From contig JACVTC010000158.1 of NCBI GenBank assembly GCA_016946835.1, positions 64,001 through 128,000 on the forward strand: DNA of 64,000 nt. Reading direction: 5' to 3'. A program made the position numbers and the translations under genes. This stretch comes from Neocallimastix lanati (nom. inval.) (taxonomy: Eukaryota > Neocallimastigomycota > Neocallimastigomycetes > Neocallimastigales > Neocallimastigaceae). The notes beneath the pieces were generated by a model that worked only from the letters and a program-made list of their open reading frames with translations, was not told where the DNA came from and made no database searches. Positions 11,162 to 24,380 of the stretch are shown here, piece after piece (position 1 is the stretch's first letter; the number at the start of each line of letters is the position of its first letter).

Positions 11162-12182
11162 TTAACTTCTGTGTTTAATGTAATGCCTCCCCTTATTTAC
11201 TTCTTTATTATTGAATTTCCTATAATTATTTTTGTTATTTTTATTTCTACATTCAGATGCATAATGGCCTTTCTTTCCACAATTCCAGCATTCTACCTCA
11301 CTTTTATCTTGTTTTCTGTGATTATATTGATAATTCTTATTATTATAATTTCTTTTATTATATTTGTGATTATTATTTTTGTGTACTTTATTAAAATTTG
11401 ATTCAAAGTTATTTTCGTTATTTTTCGCACCATTAGGATATGTATTAATATTTTTTGATAAATCTTCATTTACACCTTGTAAATTATCAGAACTGTTAGA
11501 TTGATCATCGTTGATACTGCTTTTTAATCTTCTTTCAGTAAGTTTTATAAGTCTTTGATTTGTTTTGATAAGTAATTCCGAGAACTCATCAAAATTTCCT
11601 TCGAAATTGATAGCATTTGATCTTAAAGCAAGATCATCAGGTATGCTATTATGTAAATAATCTATCTTCTCTTGTGCCGATGGTGACGCTTTCAAGACAT
11701 TCAGTTCCCTAAACTTTGTTTTCATACTCGAAATAAAAATGGATAGAGATACATCCTTTCATGGAGTATATTTTTCTTTTTCTAAAGAGTTTTTAATTTC
11801 TTCTATCAAGTCAATGTCATCATTCACGTTCAAACTTGATATTAACTTGTATATTTCATAGGCAGTCAGTGTTATAAAATCAAATTTTTCTGCCAACTCC
11901 TTAGATATACTATTTATTAAATATTCTTTCACCAACGAATCTTCCTGAGTCATATCTTCTGTGACACTTTCTTCGTAGTAAGTGTCAGTGGAGCCATCTA
12001 CTAAAGTTAATCTCCTTTTCTGTTCTTTACTTAGTTTATTTTCTGGAATTTTTTTTAATTTTTTCTTTTAAAATGTACTCCTCTAATTTCTTTCCCTTTA
12101 ACAAAAGGTAGAATTCTTGTTTCCATAACTTGAAATTAGAGTTATCCAAAATATCCTTTGTAGAGTTCCTTTCGTTGTTCAT
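11162..12182 (-). pseudogene. Copia-A Gag, one frameshift and one stop
   Basis: The ATG at 12182 starts MNNERNSTKDILDNSNFKLW, a typical copia Gag N-terminus with a conserved Trp. It runs 48 codons to a stop at 12036. An A-run shift near 12050-12060 moves the homology to the next frame, which continues through 11953-11762 to an in-frame TGA at 11759-11761. The same frame resumes as SIFISSMKTKFREL and ends at 11162. A zinc knuckle CWNCGKKGHYASEC lies near the C-terminus. The alignment to copia-C Gag supports one protein of about 340 residues. Confidence 0.88.
11185..11194 (-). promoter_or_regulatory. Candidate +1 frameshift site gag to pol (copia-A)
   Basis: On the minus strand the gag codons are AAG GGG AGG C, eight codons before the gag stop, and pol is open in the +1 frame from this point. 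The 19-base block AATAAGGGGAGGCATTACA is identical in copia-C (39784-39802). A tRNA-Gly on GGG could slip to GGA while the AGG codon waits, resembling CUU AGG C in Ty1. Conservation is seen; the mechanism is inferred. Confidence 0.6.
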
Positions 12183-12350
12183 TTTAGTTCGTTAATTTAA
12201 CTTAACTTCAAACTAGTAATATTATAAAAAATTACTTCATTTTAACTTTATTTTATTAATGTGATATTTTTATTTATTTATAATATCTTTTTTTTTATTT
12301 TAACACTTCACTAATTTAATAAATAATTTATATATTACTATCTAATAATC

Positions 12351-12373
12351 AAGAGCGCTTGAGACTCTTAATC
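12351..12373 (-). promoter_or_regulatory. Copia-A primer-binding site, tRNA-Lys(CUU) half
   Basis: Next to the end of the 5' LTR, the complementary strand reads TTGAGACTCTTAATC, the anticodon arm of a tRNA-Lys with anticodon CTT, preceded by GAGC as at the end of a D stem. Copia of Drosophila is primed by the 5' half of a tRNA (iMet) cut in the anticodon loop. The same block adjoins the copia-B LTR. Confidence 0.65.
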
Positions 12374-12586
12374 TGTTGTTTTAATAATCACTTTATTTAT
12401 TAATATAATATTAATTAATTTTTTACACTTTCAACATTATTTATTTTTTATTATTTTTCATTCATTAAATTTATATTTATCTCCTAATCCTTTAAAAATT
12501 TATTTTATTCAAAAATATAATAAAATTAAGTTATTATTAAATTAATTATATTAAGTTTTGTGGGATATTAAACTTAATTTCTAACA
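12374..12586 (-). repeat. Copia-A 5' LTR
   Basis: On the minus strand it starts TGTTAGAAATTAAG and ends AAAACAACA directly before the primer-binding site. The length is 213 bp and the TG/CA ends are typical. No second copy was found, so the boundary rests on the ends and the PBS. Confidence 0.6.
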
Positions 12587-14253
12587 ATTATTATATATAT
12601 AAAAATGTATTGCGTAATATGGAAAAAAATTTAATATGGATAAAAAAATTTTTTTTGTAAATATTATATATATTTTTATTTATTAAAGTATTTGACACAA
12701 TATATTCATATTTATAATTAAATTTTTATAATTAATATAATAAAGTATAATATAATATATTTTAAATAATATATTGATTTATTTTAATATACATTTATTA
12801 AATTAAATTATAATATATGATAATTATTGTTTCTTTAAATGCTTAAAAAAGTTTAATTAAATTTTTCATTATATTATTTTAATCTACAATTATTTGATTA
12901 TTTTGATTAAATTCTAGATTAATTAAATTAATTTTTGATTATTTATAATTCATATAATTTAAATAATTTTAATAATCTTAAAAATCATATTATTTACAAA
13001 TCAAAAAAAAATATGACTAAATCATTTTTTTAAGGATTTAAATATTTTTAAAAAAAAATGAAAATAATTATACATAAAAAATGAAAATAATTATACCATG
13101 GGATATTAAGTAGTAATAATATTAATGTAAATTTATATGAATTGAATAATGAAAATTATTATTAAATAATTATTATAAAAAATAATTATGAGAGAATATA
13201 TTTAATATTAATCTTTAAAATATTACTAAGAGTTAATAAGAATAAAAAAGTATTAAAATAAAAATTATATAATAAATATATTTATGAAAAAGTTATTCAT
13301 AAAATTTAAGAATTGTAATCAACATTTATTTGATTGTTTTGATTAAATTCTAGATTAATTAAATTAATTTTTGATTATTTATAATTCATATAATTTAAAT
13401 AATTTTAATAATCTTAAAAATCATAATATTTACGTATTAAAAAAAAGATTAAATCATTTTTAAGAATTTAAATATTTTTAAAAAAAAAACGAAAATAATT
13501 ATACTATGGGATATTAAGGATATTAAGTAGTAATAATATTAATGTAAATTTATATGAATTTAATAATAAAAAATATTATTAAATAATTATTATAAAAAAT
13601 AATTATGTGATAATATATTTAATAATAATCTTTAAAATATTAATGTTTTAATAAGAATAAAAAAGTATTAAAATACAAATTATATAATAGTAATAAATAT
13701 AAGAATAGAAAAGTATTAAAATAAAAATTATATAATATATTTATGAAAAAAAAAATGTTATTGTCCTTAAAATTTAAGAAATATTTTTTACTTATTTTTT
13801 TTATTAAATAAAATTGTTTCTATATATAGAAAAAAATAGCCAATAGTTTTTATAAAAAGCGAAAATAATTGAAATAATCAAAAAAAATTAGAACAACCGT
13901 TATTAGCCAATCATATTTTGCTATATAGTCTAATTAATTGATATAATCGAAATAATCAGTGACTCATAGAATAAAATAATTTTGATCATTAAATAATCAT
14001 AAGTCACGAGTATTTAAATTAAATTTAAAGAAAAAAAACAAAGTAATCCTAAAATATAATAAAAAGAAAAATTAATTTAATTAATCTTTCTTTTCTAAAT
14101 AACCTTAAAAACCTTAAAAACTGTATTGGATAAAAAAAGAAAGCTATGAAAATATTATTGACATAAAATTATGAAACTATATTTAGTAGTTAATAATAAA
14201 TAATTAAACAATTAAATAACTTTAAAAAAAAATAATAATAATAATAATTAGAA
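12587..14253. repeat. AT-rich stretch with a 436-bp direct duplication
   Basis: No gene is visible. About 12885-13320 is repeated at 13321-13745 with a period of 436 and small differences; both copies contain ATTCTAGATTAATT and the long ATAATTTAAATAATTTTAAT block. The remainder is low-complexity A/T with a few CCAAT-like pentamers near 13830-13910. Confidence 0.75.
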
Positions 14254-16030
14254 ATTAAAATAACGTTATCATTAAAAATTTTTTTTTATTTCATTACAAA
14301 TATTATTAATATTATTATTTAGTATTGTATTACTTTCATCTAACTTTTTTTTTTAAACTTTTTTTGTTATTAGTTTTATATTATAATTAATTAAAAAAAA
14401 TACTTTAATATACTTTTTAAAATACTTTATATATTATTATTAATAATATTTTATTTTATTTTATTTTATTTAATCTAGATTATAATTAAAATATATATAT
14501 ATATAATTCTAATTTGATCATAAATTTTTTTAAAAAAAAAAAAAGGTTATTTTTCTAAATTAATCATTATTAAAAAAGGAGAGAATTTTTTTTTTTTTCT
14601 ATTTTGATCATAATTAAAAAATTATTTTTTCCTTTTGTAAGATCATAATTATAAATAATATAAATATATATATATATTTAATACTTTTTTTAAAAAATTA
14701 AAATAACGTTATCATTAAAAATTTTTTTTTATTTCATTACAAATATTATTAATATTATTATTTAGTATTGTATTACTTTCATCTAACTTTTTTTTTAAAC
14801 TTTTTTTGTTATTAGTTTTATATTATAATTAATTAAAAAAAATACTTTAATATACTTTTTAAAATACTTTATATATTATTATTAATTATATTTTATTTTA
14901 TTTTATTTTATTTAATCTAGATTATAATTAAAATATATATATATATAATTCTAATTTGATCATAAATTTTTTTAAAAAAAAAAAAAAGGTTATTTTTCTA
15001 AATTAATCATTATTAAAAAAGGAGAGAATTTTTTTTTTTTTCTATTTTGATCATAATTAAAAAATTTTTTTTTCCTTTTGTAAGATCATAATTATAAATA
15101 ATATAAATATATATATATATTTAATACTTTTTTTAAAAAATTAAAATAACGTTATCATTAAAAATTTTTTTTTATTTCATTACAAATATTATTAATATTA
15201 TTATTTAGTATTGTATTACTTTCATCTAACTTTTTTTTTTAAACTTTTTTTGTTATTAGTTTTATATTATAATTAATTAAAAAAAATACTTTAATATACT
15301 TTTTAAAATACTTTATATATTATTATTAATTATATTTTATTTTATTTTATTTTATTTAATCTAGATTATAATTAAAATATATATATATATAATTCTAATT
15401 TGATCATAAATTTTTTTAAAAAAAAAAAAAAGGTTATTTTTCTAAATTAATCATTATTAAAAAAGGAGAGAATTTTTTTTTTTTTCTATTTTGATCATAA
15501 TTAAAAAATTTTTTTTTCCTTTTGTAAGATCATAATTATAAATAATATAAATATATATATATATTTAATACTTTTTTTAAAAAATTAAAATAACGTTATC
15601 ATTAAAAATTTTTTTTTATTTCATTACAAATATTATTAATATTATTATTTAGTATTGTATTACTTTCATCTAACTTTTTTTTTTAAACTTTTTTTGTTAT
15701 TAGTTTTATATTATAATTAATTAAAAAAAATACTTTAATATACTTTTTAAAATACTTTATATATTATTATTAATTATATTTTATTTTATTTTATTTTATT
15801 TAATCTAGATTATAATTAAAATATATATATATATAATTCTAATTTGATCATAAATTTTTTTAAAAAAAAAAAAAAGGTTATTTTTCTAAATTAATCATTA
15901 TTAAAAAAGGAGAGAATTTTTTTTTTTTTCTATTTTGATCATAATTAAAAAATTATTTTTTCCTTTTGTAAGATCATAATTATAAATAATATAAATATAT
16001 ATATATATTTAATACTTTTTTTAAAAAATT
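14254..16030. repeat. Four-copy 443-bp tandem repeat
   Basis: The block starting TTAAAATAACGTTATCATT recurs with TAACGTTATC at 14261, 14704, 15147 and 15591, spacings of 443, 443 and 444. Units differ only in homopolymer length and a few bases, so the amplification is recent. There is no frame or transposon feature; each unit has several TGATCATAA motifs and a short (AT)n tract. Confidence 0.92.
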
Positions 16031-16500
16031 ATTAAGTTAAAGTTTAAGTTATAATAAAATAATATTTATTTTTGTTCATATTATTTTAATTATGATTTTA
16101 ACAAAACTTAAATAAAAAAAAAAAAATTAAAAGAAGAAAATATATATGCCAAAAATAATAATAATAATAATAAAAGAAAGAATATATATCAAAAAAAAAA
16201 AAAAATAAAAATAAAAATAAAAATATAAAATATAAAATATAAAGAATTATCAAATAAATAAATTATTTCATGTGTATGATCTTAAAAAAAAAAATTAATA
16301 AAATAAGATATAATACAAATAAAAAAGATTATTTCTTTCTGATGCGTTTATAATTAAAATAAAAATAATTAAAAAAATTTAGAAAATAAAAAATAGAGTA
16401 TCATTAATATTTTATTTAAGGGTTATGTGAAGATTATAATCAAAATAAATAATCTATTTTTATGATTAAAAGAAAAATAAGAAAATTAGGAAAAATATAA

Positions 16501-16532
<32 letters not shown>

Positions 16533-16706
16533 TTTATTGTTTATTTGTTTATTAATTTATTTATTTATTATTTATTATTTGTAGTTTATTTTTTTTTTTT
16601 TTATGGATGATTTAACTTCTCTTAACACCTTCAAAAGACAGTTTTAGAGTTTTGATCACTATACTCACTACAATCTAACCATTTCTCGAAATAGTATTCT
16701 TGATTA

Positions 16707-16740
<34 letters not shown>

Positions 16741-17623
16741 TATAGGTATCTTCCTAATATTATAGTTTAATTGATATCTTTGTCAAATAAAATTTTTATT
16801 TAAAATTCAATAAGCTATCAAATTTTTTAACTCCTCCTTTTTAATTTGTTGAATTTACTTATTAGTTTTACTATATCTTTACCTAAATTACATCTATATA
16901 GAATTTATTGCTTTACCAACAATAAAAACAATTCACTCCTCCAAATTAAATAGTTATCATCATCATTTTAAGATAAATTATTTTTTACTATATATTATTA
17001 TCTGTATTTTCTTTTTAGACATTATAATATTTTTTACTTATAGATATATTTATTATTAGTAGTTTTTAAATTTTATTTTTAATATAAAAATTTTGGTTTT
17101 TCAAAAAAAAAAAAAAAAAAAAAAAAATTCTTATAATAATATCTTTTTATATTATATGTTTTTATAAACTAATAGTTATATTGAAACTCCTACTCTTTTA
17201 ATAAATAACAATTTCGAAATTAGTTTTCAGAAGTTCTTTTATTTTATTAATAATAATATAAATAAAAAAAATTAATTGTACTATTTATAATTTTCATATA
17301 TCTTTTATTTTTTTTTTTATTAAGGAAAAAAAAATAAAAAGTACTTTATAATTATTTATCTTATTCTTATTAACGTTAATTAAAAATGGATACTCTCATT
17401 AATACTTTTTTTATATTATAATTATTTATTCATTTATTTTATTATTAAAAACTTTTTTTCATTATTAATTAAATTTTTAAAGTTTTAATATCATTATAAG
17501 ATTATTTCAGTTATCTCTTTGTATAATTATATATAATGATAGGTCAACAAATAAATAAATGAAAAGAAATGGCAAATTTTAAATATATTTAAATATATAA
17601 AATAAATAGATCAACAAATTTCA

Positions 17624-17655
<32 letters not shown>

Positions 17656-17759
17656 AAATTAGTTATTGTTGTTCAATTCTATTAATTACAATATAAATTA
17701 TTTTTTTTTATTTGAACATTTAATTAAAAATATATAGAAAAGTGTATGAGTGAGGGTGT

Positions 17760-17800
<41 letters not shown>

Positions 17801-17892
17801 GATATACTTCATAGAAAATAAAATAAAATAATTCAATTATATTATGTAATACTTTTTTTTGTCCTTCCTTCTTCATTAACTAATTTATTAAA

Positions 17893-17925
<33 letters not shown>

Positions 17926-19879
17926 CAAAAAGAAACTAGAATAAAAATAATTAAATGTAAAATGTATGTTAATTTAATTATTTATTAATTAAATTATTTA
18001 ATATACATATATATATATTTTATTTATGCTTGTATTTTTTTTTTTAATTTATAAAAAAAATACAAAATAAAATAAGATACATTTTTAATTATAAAATTAA
18101 TATTGTTTTTTAAATTTTTACTTTTAATGGAAACATGAAAATATCATTTTTTTTAAAAAAATAAAAAAAAAATTAAAGAAAAAAATTAATGTTTTTCTAT
18201 ATACTGTTCTATGAATTATTATTATTTAATTATTTTATATTATATTTCTTGTCATGAAATATGAAAAAATAAAAAAAATAAGATATCAAAAAGATAATAT
18301 TTTTTCCTAGTTAAAAATTCTTTTTTATTTCATGGATCTATATAAAAATGAATAAAAATATTAAAATAAAAAAATAAATAATATTTATTTTTTTTTTCAA
18401 TTAATTTAATAAAAAAAAAAAATTAAACCATTTAATTCTTTTTTAAAAAAAAAAATGTTAAGCATTTAAAAATCAGCCAATAAATTTTAAATTTAAAATA
18501 ATTAAAAAAATTTTTAATAAAAAATTTTTTTTTAATTAAAAATAAAAAAAATGTTTACAATATTAATTAATCCATTCACCAATTTATATAAAAAAAAAAT
18601 TTTTTTTATTGAGCGGAATAAATATTTTTTATTTTTATTTTTATGTTTAAATTTTAATAATAAAAGTTATATATAATTTAATTTAAAAATATATTAATAA
18701 TATATTTCAATATACATTAATAAAAATGTTTTAAAAATATTAAAAATTTATGCATTATAATATGGTAAAAAAAATATATATATATATATAATAAAAGTAA
18801 TGACTAACTTTTTTAATTTTTTTTTGTTTGTTTGTTTTAATAGTTTAAAATATTTATATTTATTTAAATAATATTTAATGTTATTTTTTATTTTTATTCT
18901 TTTTTTTTTTTTTAACTTATAAATAAAATTTCAATTTAATTATTTATTATTTTCTTTTTTCTTTAAAAAAAAATATAAAAGTATATTAATAAAAAATAAT
19001 AATTATATAAATTAATAATAAACCATTATATTTTTAATAATTTTCATAAAATCATTTTTAAATATATATATAAATAATAACTAACAATTTGTTTTTAAAT
19101 AAAATATTTTAATTAATTTAAAATAAAAAAAAAATTTTTTTTTTATGAAGTTTTTAATCGATTGATTTAATAAAGTAAATAAATAAAATAAATAAATGAA
19201 AGATAAGAGAGGGAGAGGGAAAAAAATAATAAATTTATATAAAAATATTTATTTAATTTATATTTATATATATATATATATTTACTTATTTACTGATCGA
19301 TCTTTACTATGAAAAATAATAATAATAATAATAATAATGAAATTTTAATAAATTTTAATAATTAATATTTTTATTAATTATATATATTTATTATATATAT
19401 ATTTTAACATTTTACATATATATATATATATTTTTTTTTTATTTTTTTATTTTTTTATTTTTTTTTTTTTTTTTTTTTTTTTTGATTATTTTTAATAAAA
19501 TATACTTTTTATAATATATAACTTTCATAAAATATAATAACACATAAACTCAACTCATCTAAAATTAATTTAGAATTTTTAAATAGTATATAAAAAATGA
19601 TATAATATATGAAGTCTAATTTATTTTTATATATGCTATAATCTATTTTTTTTTAATTAAACCTTATAAATTATCAAATAAAAAAAAAAAATCTTTTTTT
19701 TTACATTTTTCATTTTCATTATGATTTTCATTTTTAAAAAAAAAATTAGTTAAAATTAATAATTTTTTTATGAATGAATTATCTAATTTAAAGATTATTT
19801 ATTTGTTTTTTTTTTTTTAAAAAAAAAATTAATATATTCAATTTTTTTTTATTTTATTTTATTATTATTTAAAAAATAA
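16031..19879. other. Gene desert, homopolymers and microsatellites
   Basis: A/T sequence with many poly-A and poly-T runs of 20-40 bases, (TTTA)n near 16520-16560 and (AAT)n near 17895. A less simple patch at 16590-16980 contains a short reading frame starting ATGGATGATTTAACTTC that stops after 13 codons. I see no supported gene. Confidence 0.6.
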
Positions 19880-20090
19880 TAATAATAAAATAAAAAAATT
19901 TACTGATTAAATTTATTTATCTTTATTAAAAATAAAATAAAAAAAATTTACTGATTAAATTTATTTAATTTATTAAAAATAAAATAAAAAAATTTACTGA
20001 TTAAATTTATTTATCTTTATTAAAAATAAAATAAAAAAATTTACTGATTAAATTTATTTATCTTTATTAAAAATAAAATAAAAAAATAAA
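19880..20090. repeat. Minisatellite, about 50-bp unit x4
   Basis: The block TTTACTGATTAAATTTATTT with its A-rich spacer repeats four times at about 19898, 19950, 19996 and 20040. Noncoding. Confidence 0.8.
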
Positions 20091-20859
20091 TAATAAATAA
20101 TAATGGAAAATAATTTTTTTATGAATAATAATAATTAATAATAATAATGATGAAAATAACTAAAAAAAAAAAATTAAGATTAACAAAAAAAAATTTTTTT
20201 TTATTTAATAATGTTAATAAAAATTATTTAATGATAATTTTAAAATTTAAAATAGAACAAAAAAAAAAAAAAAAGTTTGTTATGAAAAAAGAAATGGTTT
20301 CAAAATAAAATTAAGGCTTAATATATATATATATAATTTTAAAAAAAAAATTTTTTTTTATATCTATTTTTATTATTTTTTTTTCTATTATTCATTTTAT
20401 TATTAACATGATTAAAAATTTACTTTATTACTTTTTAAATAATAATATTATTATATACATTAATTATAAATTTATATATTTTTATATTGTATTATCTTTT
20501 TTTTTTTTTTTTCTTTTTTTTTTTATCTTTTTATCTTTTTTTATCATTGTCATTGATTTTAATTTTTAATATTTATTATTGTTATAATAAAATACAAATA
20601 CTTTAAATAATGAAGATAAAAAATATCCACTTTGAAAATAGTAGATATATAACATACATATATAATAATAATAACATATACATAAATACAAAAATGCATT
20701 AAATAATAATTATAAATATATATATATATATATATATTGTGCTTGTGTGTGTAATATTTTTAATTATTATTTTTCAAATAATAATAGTAGTAATAATAAA
20801 AAATCATATCATTAATCGTAATAATAATAATAATCATTAATAAACAATTAATTACATAT

Positions 20860-20896
<37 letters not shown>

Positions 20897-20945
20897 TGAA
20901 ATAAAATACAACCAATTAAAACCAAATAAAACTAAAAAGAAGAAG

Positions 20946-20977
<32 letters not shown>

Positions 20978-21690
20978 TTACTTTTTTAAATTGAAACAAT
21001 TTTATCTTCATCATAGTTATTATTAAAAATAAAAATTTTTAATTTATTATTTTTATTATATTATTATTATTATTATTTATGTATGTATGTATTTTATAAT
21101 TTATTAATTATATAATTTATTAAGTTATTATTTATTATATTCTGTATTATATTTATTTTATAATAATTTCATATAATAAATATTGTATTATATTATTTTA
21201 TTTATATAATTAAATGGTAATAAGAGTAGAATGCTTTCTTTTTTTATATATAATATAAAAATATATAACAAAATGAATGTTTTTTTTTTTTTTTGGATGA
21301 TTTTTGATAAAAATTTATTTATTTTTCTTTTTTTTTTATTTTTAATTTGAAATAAAGTAAAATAAAATAAATATATATAAATATATATATATATATAAAC
21401 CAACCTTATTTGTCATAAAACATAAATTTTAATAAAAAAAAAAAAAATAATAATAATAAAATTGATCTTTTTTTTTTTATTTTATTTCTTTTTATTTATT
21501 TCTTTTTATTTATTTCTTTTTATTTTATTTCTTTTTTTTTTTAATTATCTTACTTTTTCTCCTTAATTTTCATTTTTTAAATTTTAATTTGGTATATTAT
21601 TACCCAGTATTTTGAAGTTTTTACAATGAAATATTATATATTATTATTATTATATAATATCGTGAAAATTTTAAATATATATTTTTTTAA

Positions 21691-21724
<34 letters not shown>

Positions 21725-22086
21725 TATTTTTCCTTCTTTAATTAAAGATCATTTATAATAAGTTTTTTTTTTTTTTCCTTTTTTTAAGTCATACCCATAT
21801 ATGAATATATATATATAATATTATTAATTTTTTTTGCTATTGATACATAATATTCAATTTCTTATGTATATTATTTTAATTTTTTTCTTCCTTTCTTTTT
21901 TTTTTTAGAAGTATAAAATATAATATATAATAATATATAAAATATAATTGATACAATATAAATATTTCATAACTTTAATTTTTTTTATATTTTTATATTA
22001 CATTATTCAATAAAATCAAGTAGAATAAGAAAAAAAAAATTAATTATTAATTATTTTTAATTTTAAATACAAGTAAAAAAAAAATA

Positions 22087-22130
<44 letters not shown>

Positions 22131-22160
22131 ATAAATTTCATTTATTTTTTTTTTTTTTTT
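20091..22160. other. Gene desert
   Basis: Low-complexity A/T sequence with poly-A runs near 20860 and 20950, (AT)n tracts, (TTTC)n-like sequence near 21480-21530 and long poly-A at 22090-22126. No gene or element recognised. Confidence 0.6.
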
Positions 22161-22161
22161 T

Positions 22162-22490
22162 TTTTAATTCATATACACTTATAAGTTTTTTTTTTTTTTA
22201 TTAATTAATGTGTATATACGATTAAGAAGTTTTTTTTTTATTAATGCATATACTCTCATGAAATTTTTTTTTATTAATGTATACACTCTTAATAAGTTTA
22301 TTTTTTTTATTAATATATACACTTAATAATAAGTTTTTTTTTTATTAATGTATATACACTTAATAAGTTTTTTTTTTTTTTTATTAATGTATACACCCTT
22401 AATAAGTTTATTTTTTTGTTATTAATATATACACTTAATAATAAATTTTTTTTTTAATATATGTACATTTAGGAAGTTTTTTTTTTTTTT
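22162..22490. repeat. Minisatellite, about 40-bp unit, eight imperfect copies
   Basis: A unit of the form TTATTAATGTATACACTTAATAAG followed by a T run is repeated about eight times with variation (TATACACTC, TATACACCC, ATATACAC). Noncoding. Confidence 0.8.
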
Positions 22491-23048
22491 GATAAGGATT
22501 AACAAAAGATGAGGATTATTAGACAATAGAACAATAGGACAAATTTAATAAATTGGACCTCCAATCTCAACCTTTTAAACGTATCATATCAAAATTCTCA
22601 TAATTCTTAATGGATTTCATTTCTTGCCAGTCCATACCATTACCATTTCAGTTTTGGTTTTGGTTTTGGCTTTGGGACGTCAAGACAGTAGACCTCAGAT
22701 CTCAGATCTTAGACTGTAGACCTCTCTTTCTCTCTCTCTCCAAGCAAAAAAAAAAAAAAAAAAAACTAAATTAAATTAAATTAATATAAAAAGCTATTTC
22801 ATATTCGTTGCTTTATAACGACTCGGTTTCTTCTTCTTCTTCTTCTTCTTCTTCTTCTTCTTTTCACCATGATCTCTTTTATTTATATAATCTCTTGAAC
22901 CATGGATGATTCAAAGGAGGAAGGGAGGAAACCACCACTAACAGTAATCCTCCTCTCTCTCTCTCCCTCACTCAGAGTTTTAAGTGCTCTCTAAACACTA
23001 GCAGCTTTGGATGATTAGTCCAGTAATAAGATAACTTAAGTTACCAAG

Positions 23049-23060
<12 letters not shown>
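22491..23060. other. More complex, GC-richer island without a clear gene
   Basis: This 550-base patch stands out from the desert. It has direct repeats GGTTTTGGTTTTGGCTTTGG, CAGATCTCAGATCTTAGA, (TCT)n at 22829-22862 and CT-rich tracts. Two ATGs occur in good context (22869 and 22901), but the frames are short. It could be a promoter and leader, a first exon or a decayed element. I cannot decide among these. Confidence 0.45.
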
Positions 23061-23085
<25 letters not shown>

Positions 23086-23088
23086 CCT

Positions 23089-23424
23089 AAGGAGAAAAAA
23101 AGTGGATTAGTTAAATCATAATTTTCTATAGGGATTAAAGATATTAGGAATGAATCATAATTTATTATTTAAAAATACTATTAGAAGAATAGACAAGGAG
23201 AAAAAAAGCGGATTAGTTAAATCATGATTTTCTATAGGGATTAAAGATATTAGGAATGAATCATAATTTATTATTTAAAAATACTATTAGAAGAATAGAC
23301 AAGGAGAAAAAAAAATGGATTAGTTAAATCATGATTTCCTACAGGGATGAGAGATATTAGGAATAGATCATAATTTATTATTTAAAAATACTATTAGAAA
23401 AATAGAATAAAATAGAATAGACAT
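23089..23424. repeat. 106-bp tandem repeat, three copies
   Basis: AAGGAGAAAAAAAG...GGATTAG begins at 23089, 23195 and 23301, a period of 106. Copies 1 and 2 are almost identical; copy 3 has several substitutions. No coding frame. Confidence 0.92.
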
Positions 23425-24086
23425 TTCTTAATTACTTTTTTTTTTCCTTAAAAATTAATACTCATTAATCTAAAAGATAAGAAAGACATTGCCATATAAT
23501 TTATATCCTTTTAATTTTTATTTCATAAAAAAAAAAAAAAATTGTTTATTATGTAGTTATATAAATGTCGTTGTTGTTGTTTTTTAATATTAGAAGTAGT
23601 ATTAGTATTCTTAAAATATAATACAGGAATTATAAATGATTATTAAATTTTCAAAAAAAAAATTTTTTTTTTTTGTTCAACCTATAAAGACCTACAAAGA
23701 AAATATACTATTTATTTTTATTTCAGAATATTCAATCAATATACTTTCTTATTTAATATTCAACTACTTATTTTATTTTATTCTATTCAATCTATACTTT
23801 TCTTATTCAATATTCTGATATTTATTATATTTTATTTTATTTGTATTTGTATTTTAATATTTTTATATTACTTTTTTATTTATATTATTCTCGAATTATT
23901 TTTTTTTATATTAATTTATTCCAAAAAAAAAAAAAAAAAAAAAAAAAAAGAAAAAAAAAGAAAAAAAGAAAGATTAAAAATAAATATATTCTATATATAT
24001 TTATATTTATATTTATATTTATATTTATATTTATATTTATATATAAATTTTTCCTATCTAAAGCTTTTTTAATATATCTTTTCAAG

Positions 24087-24122
<36 letters not shown>

Positions 24123-24270
24123 AAATTTAAGTGATGAGTAATCTGATATTTATGGAAGAAAAAAAAAAAAATAAAGATTTATTATATATATTTTATTATA
24201 TAAATATAAATTATTGCTAATCTATTTTCATTTATTAATTTATTTATTATTTATTTGTTTGTTTGTTTGT

Positions 24271-24337
<67 letters not shown>

Positions 24338-24380
24338 TCATAATTATTACCAATCATCATTGTAAAAAAAATAAAAAAAT
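23425..24380. other. AT-rich sequence with (TTTA)n
   Basis: Poly-A/T runs, (TTTATA)n at about 23998-24040 and a long (TTTA)n tract at about 24230-24340. The apparent frames here are products of these repeats. No gene seen. Confidence 0.65.

Larger units (their letters stand above)
7548..12586 (-). mobile_element. Copia-A, decayed Ty1/copia element (family 1)
   Basis: A minus-strand Ty1/copia element in the order 5' LTR (12374-12586), PBS, gag, protease, integrase, RT, RNase H. The copia order, with integrase before RT, separates it from gypsy. The coding region is broken by at least five frameshifts or stops (near 12055, 11760, 10450, 10290, 9750 and 8340). Its proteins match copia-C (39103-41521) closely, for example LRTDNGTEF, PYSPQQNGRIERLHG and WTLDSGTTYHMTGD, which defines family 1. 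Confidence 0.9.

Noticed and set aside
14254-16030. CRISPR-like array
   Set aside because: Units are 443 bp with no short repeat/spacer pattern, and the genome is eukaryotic.
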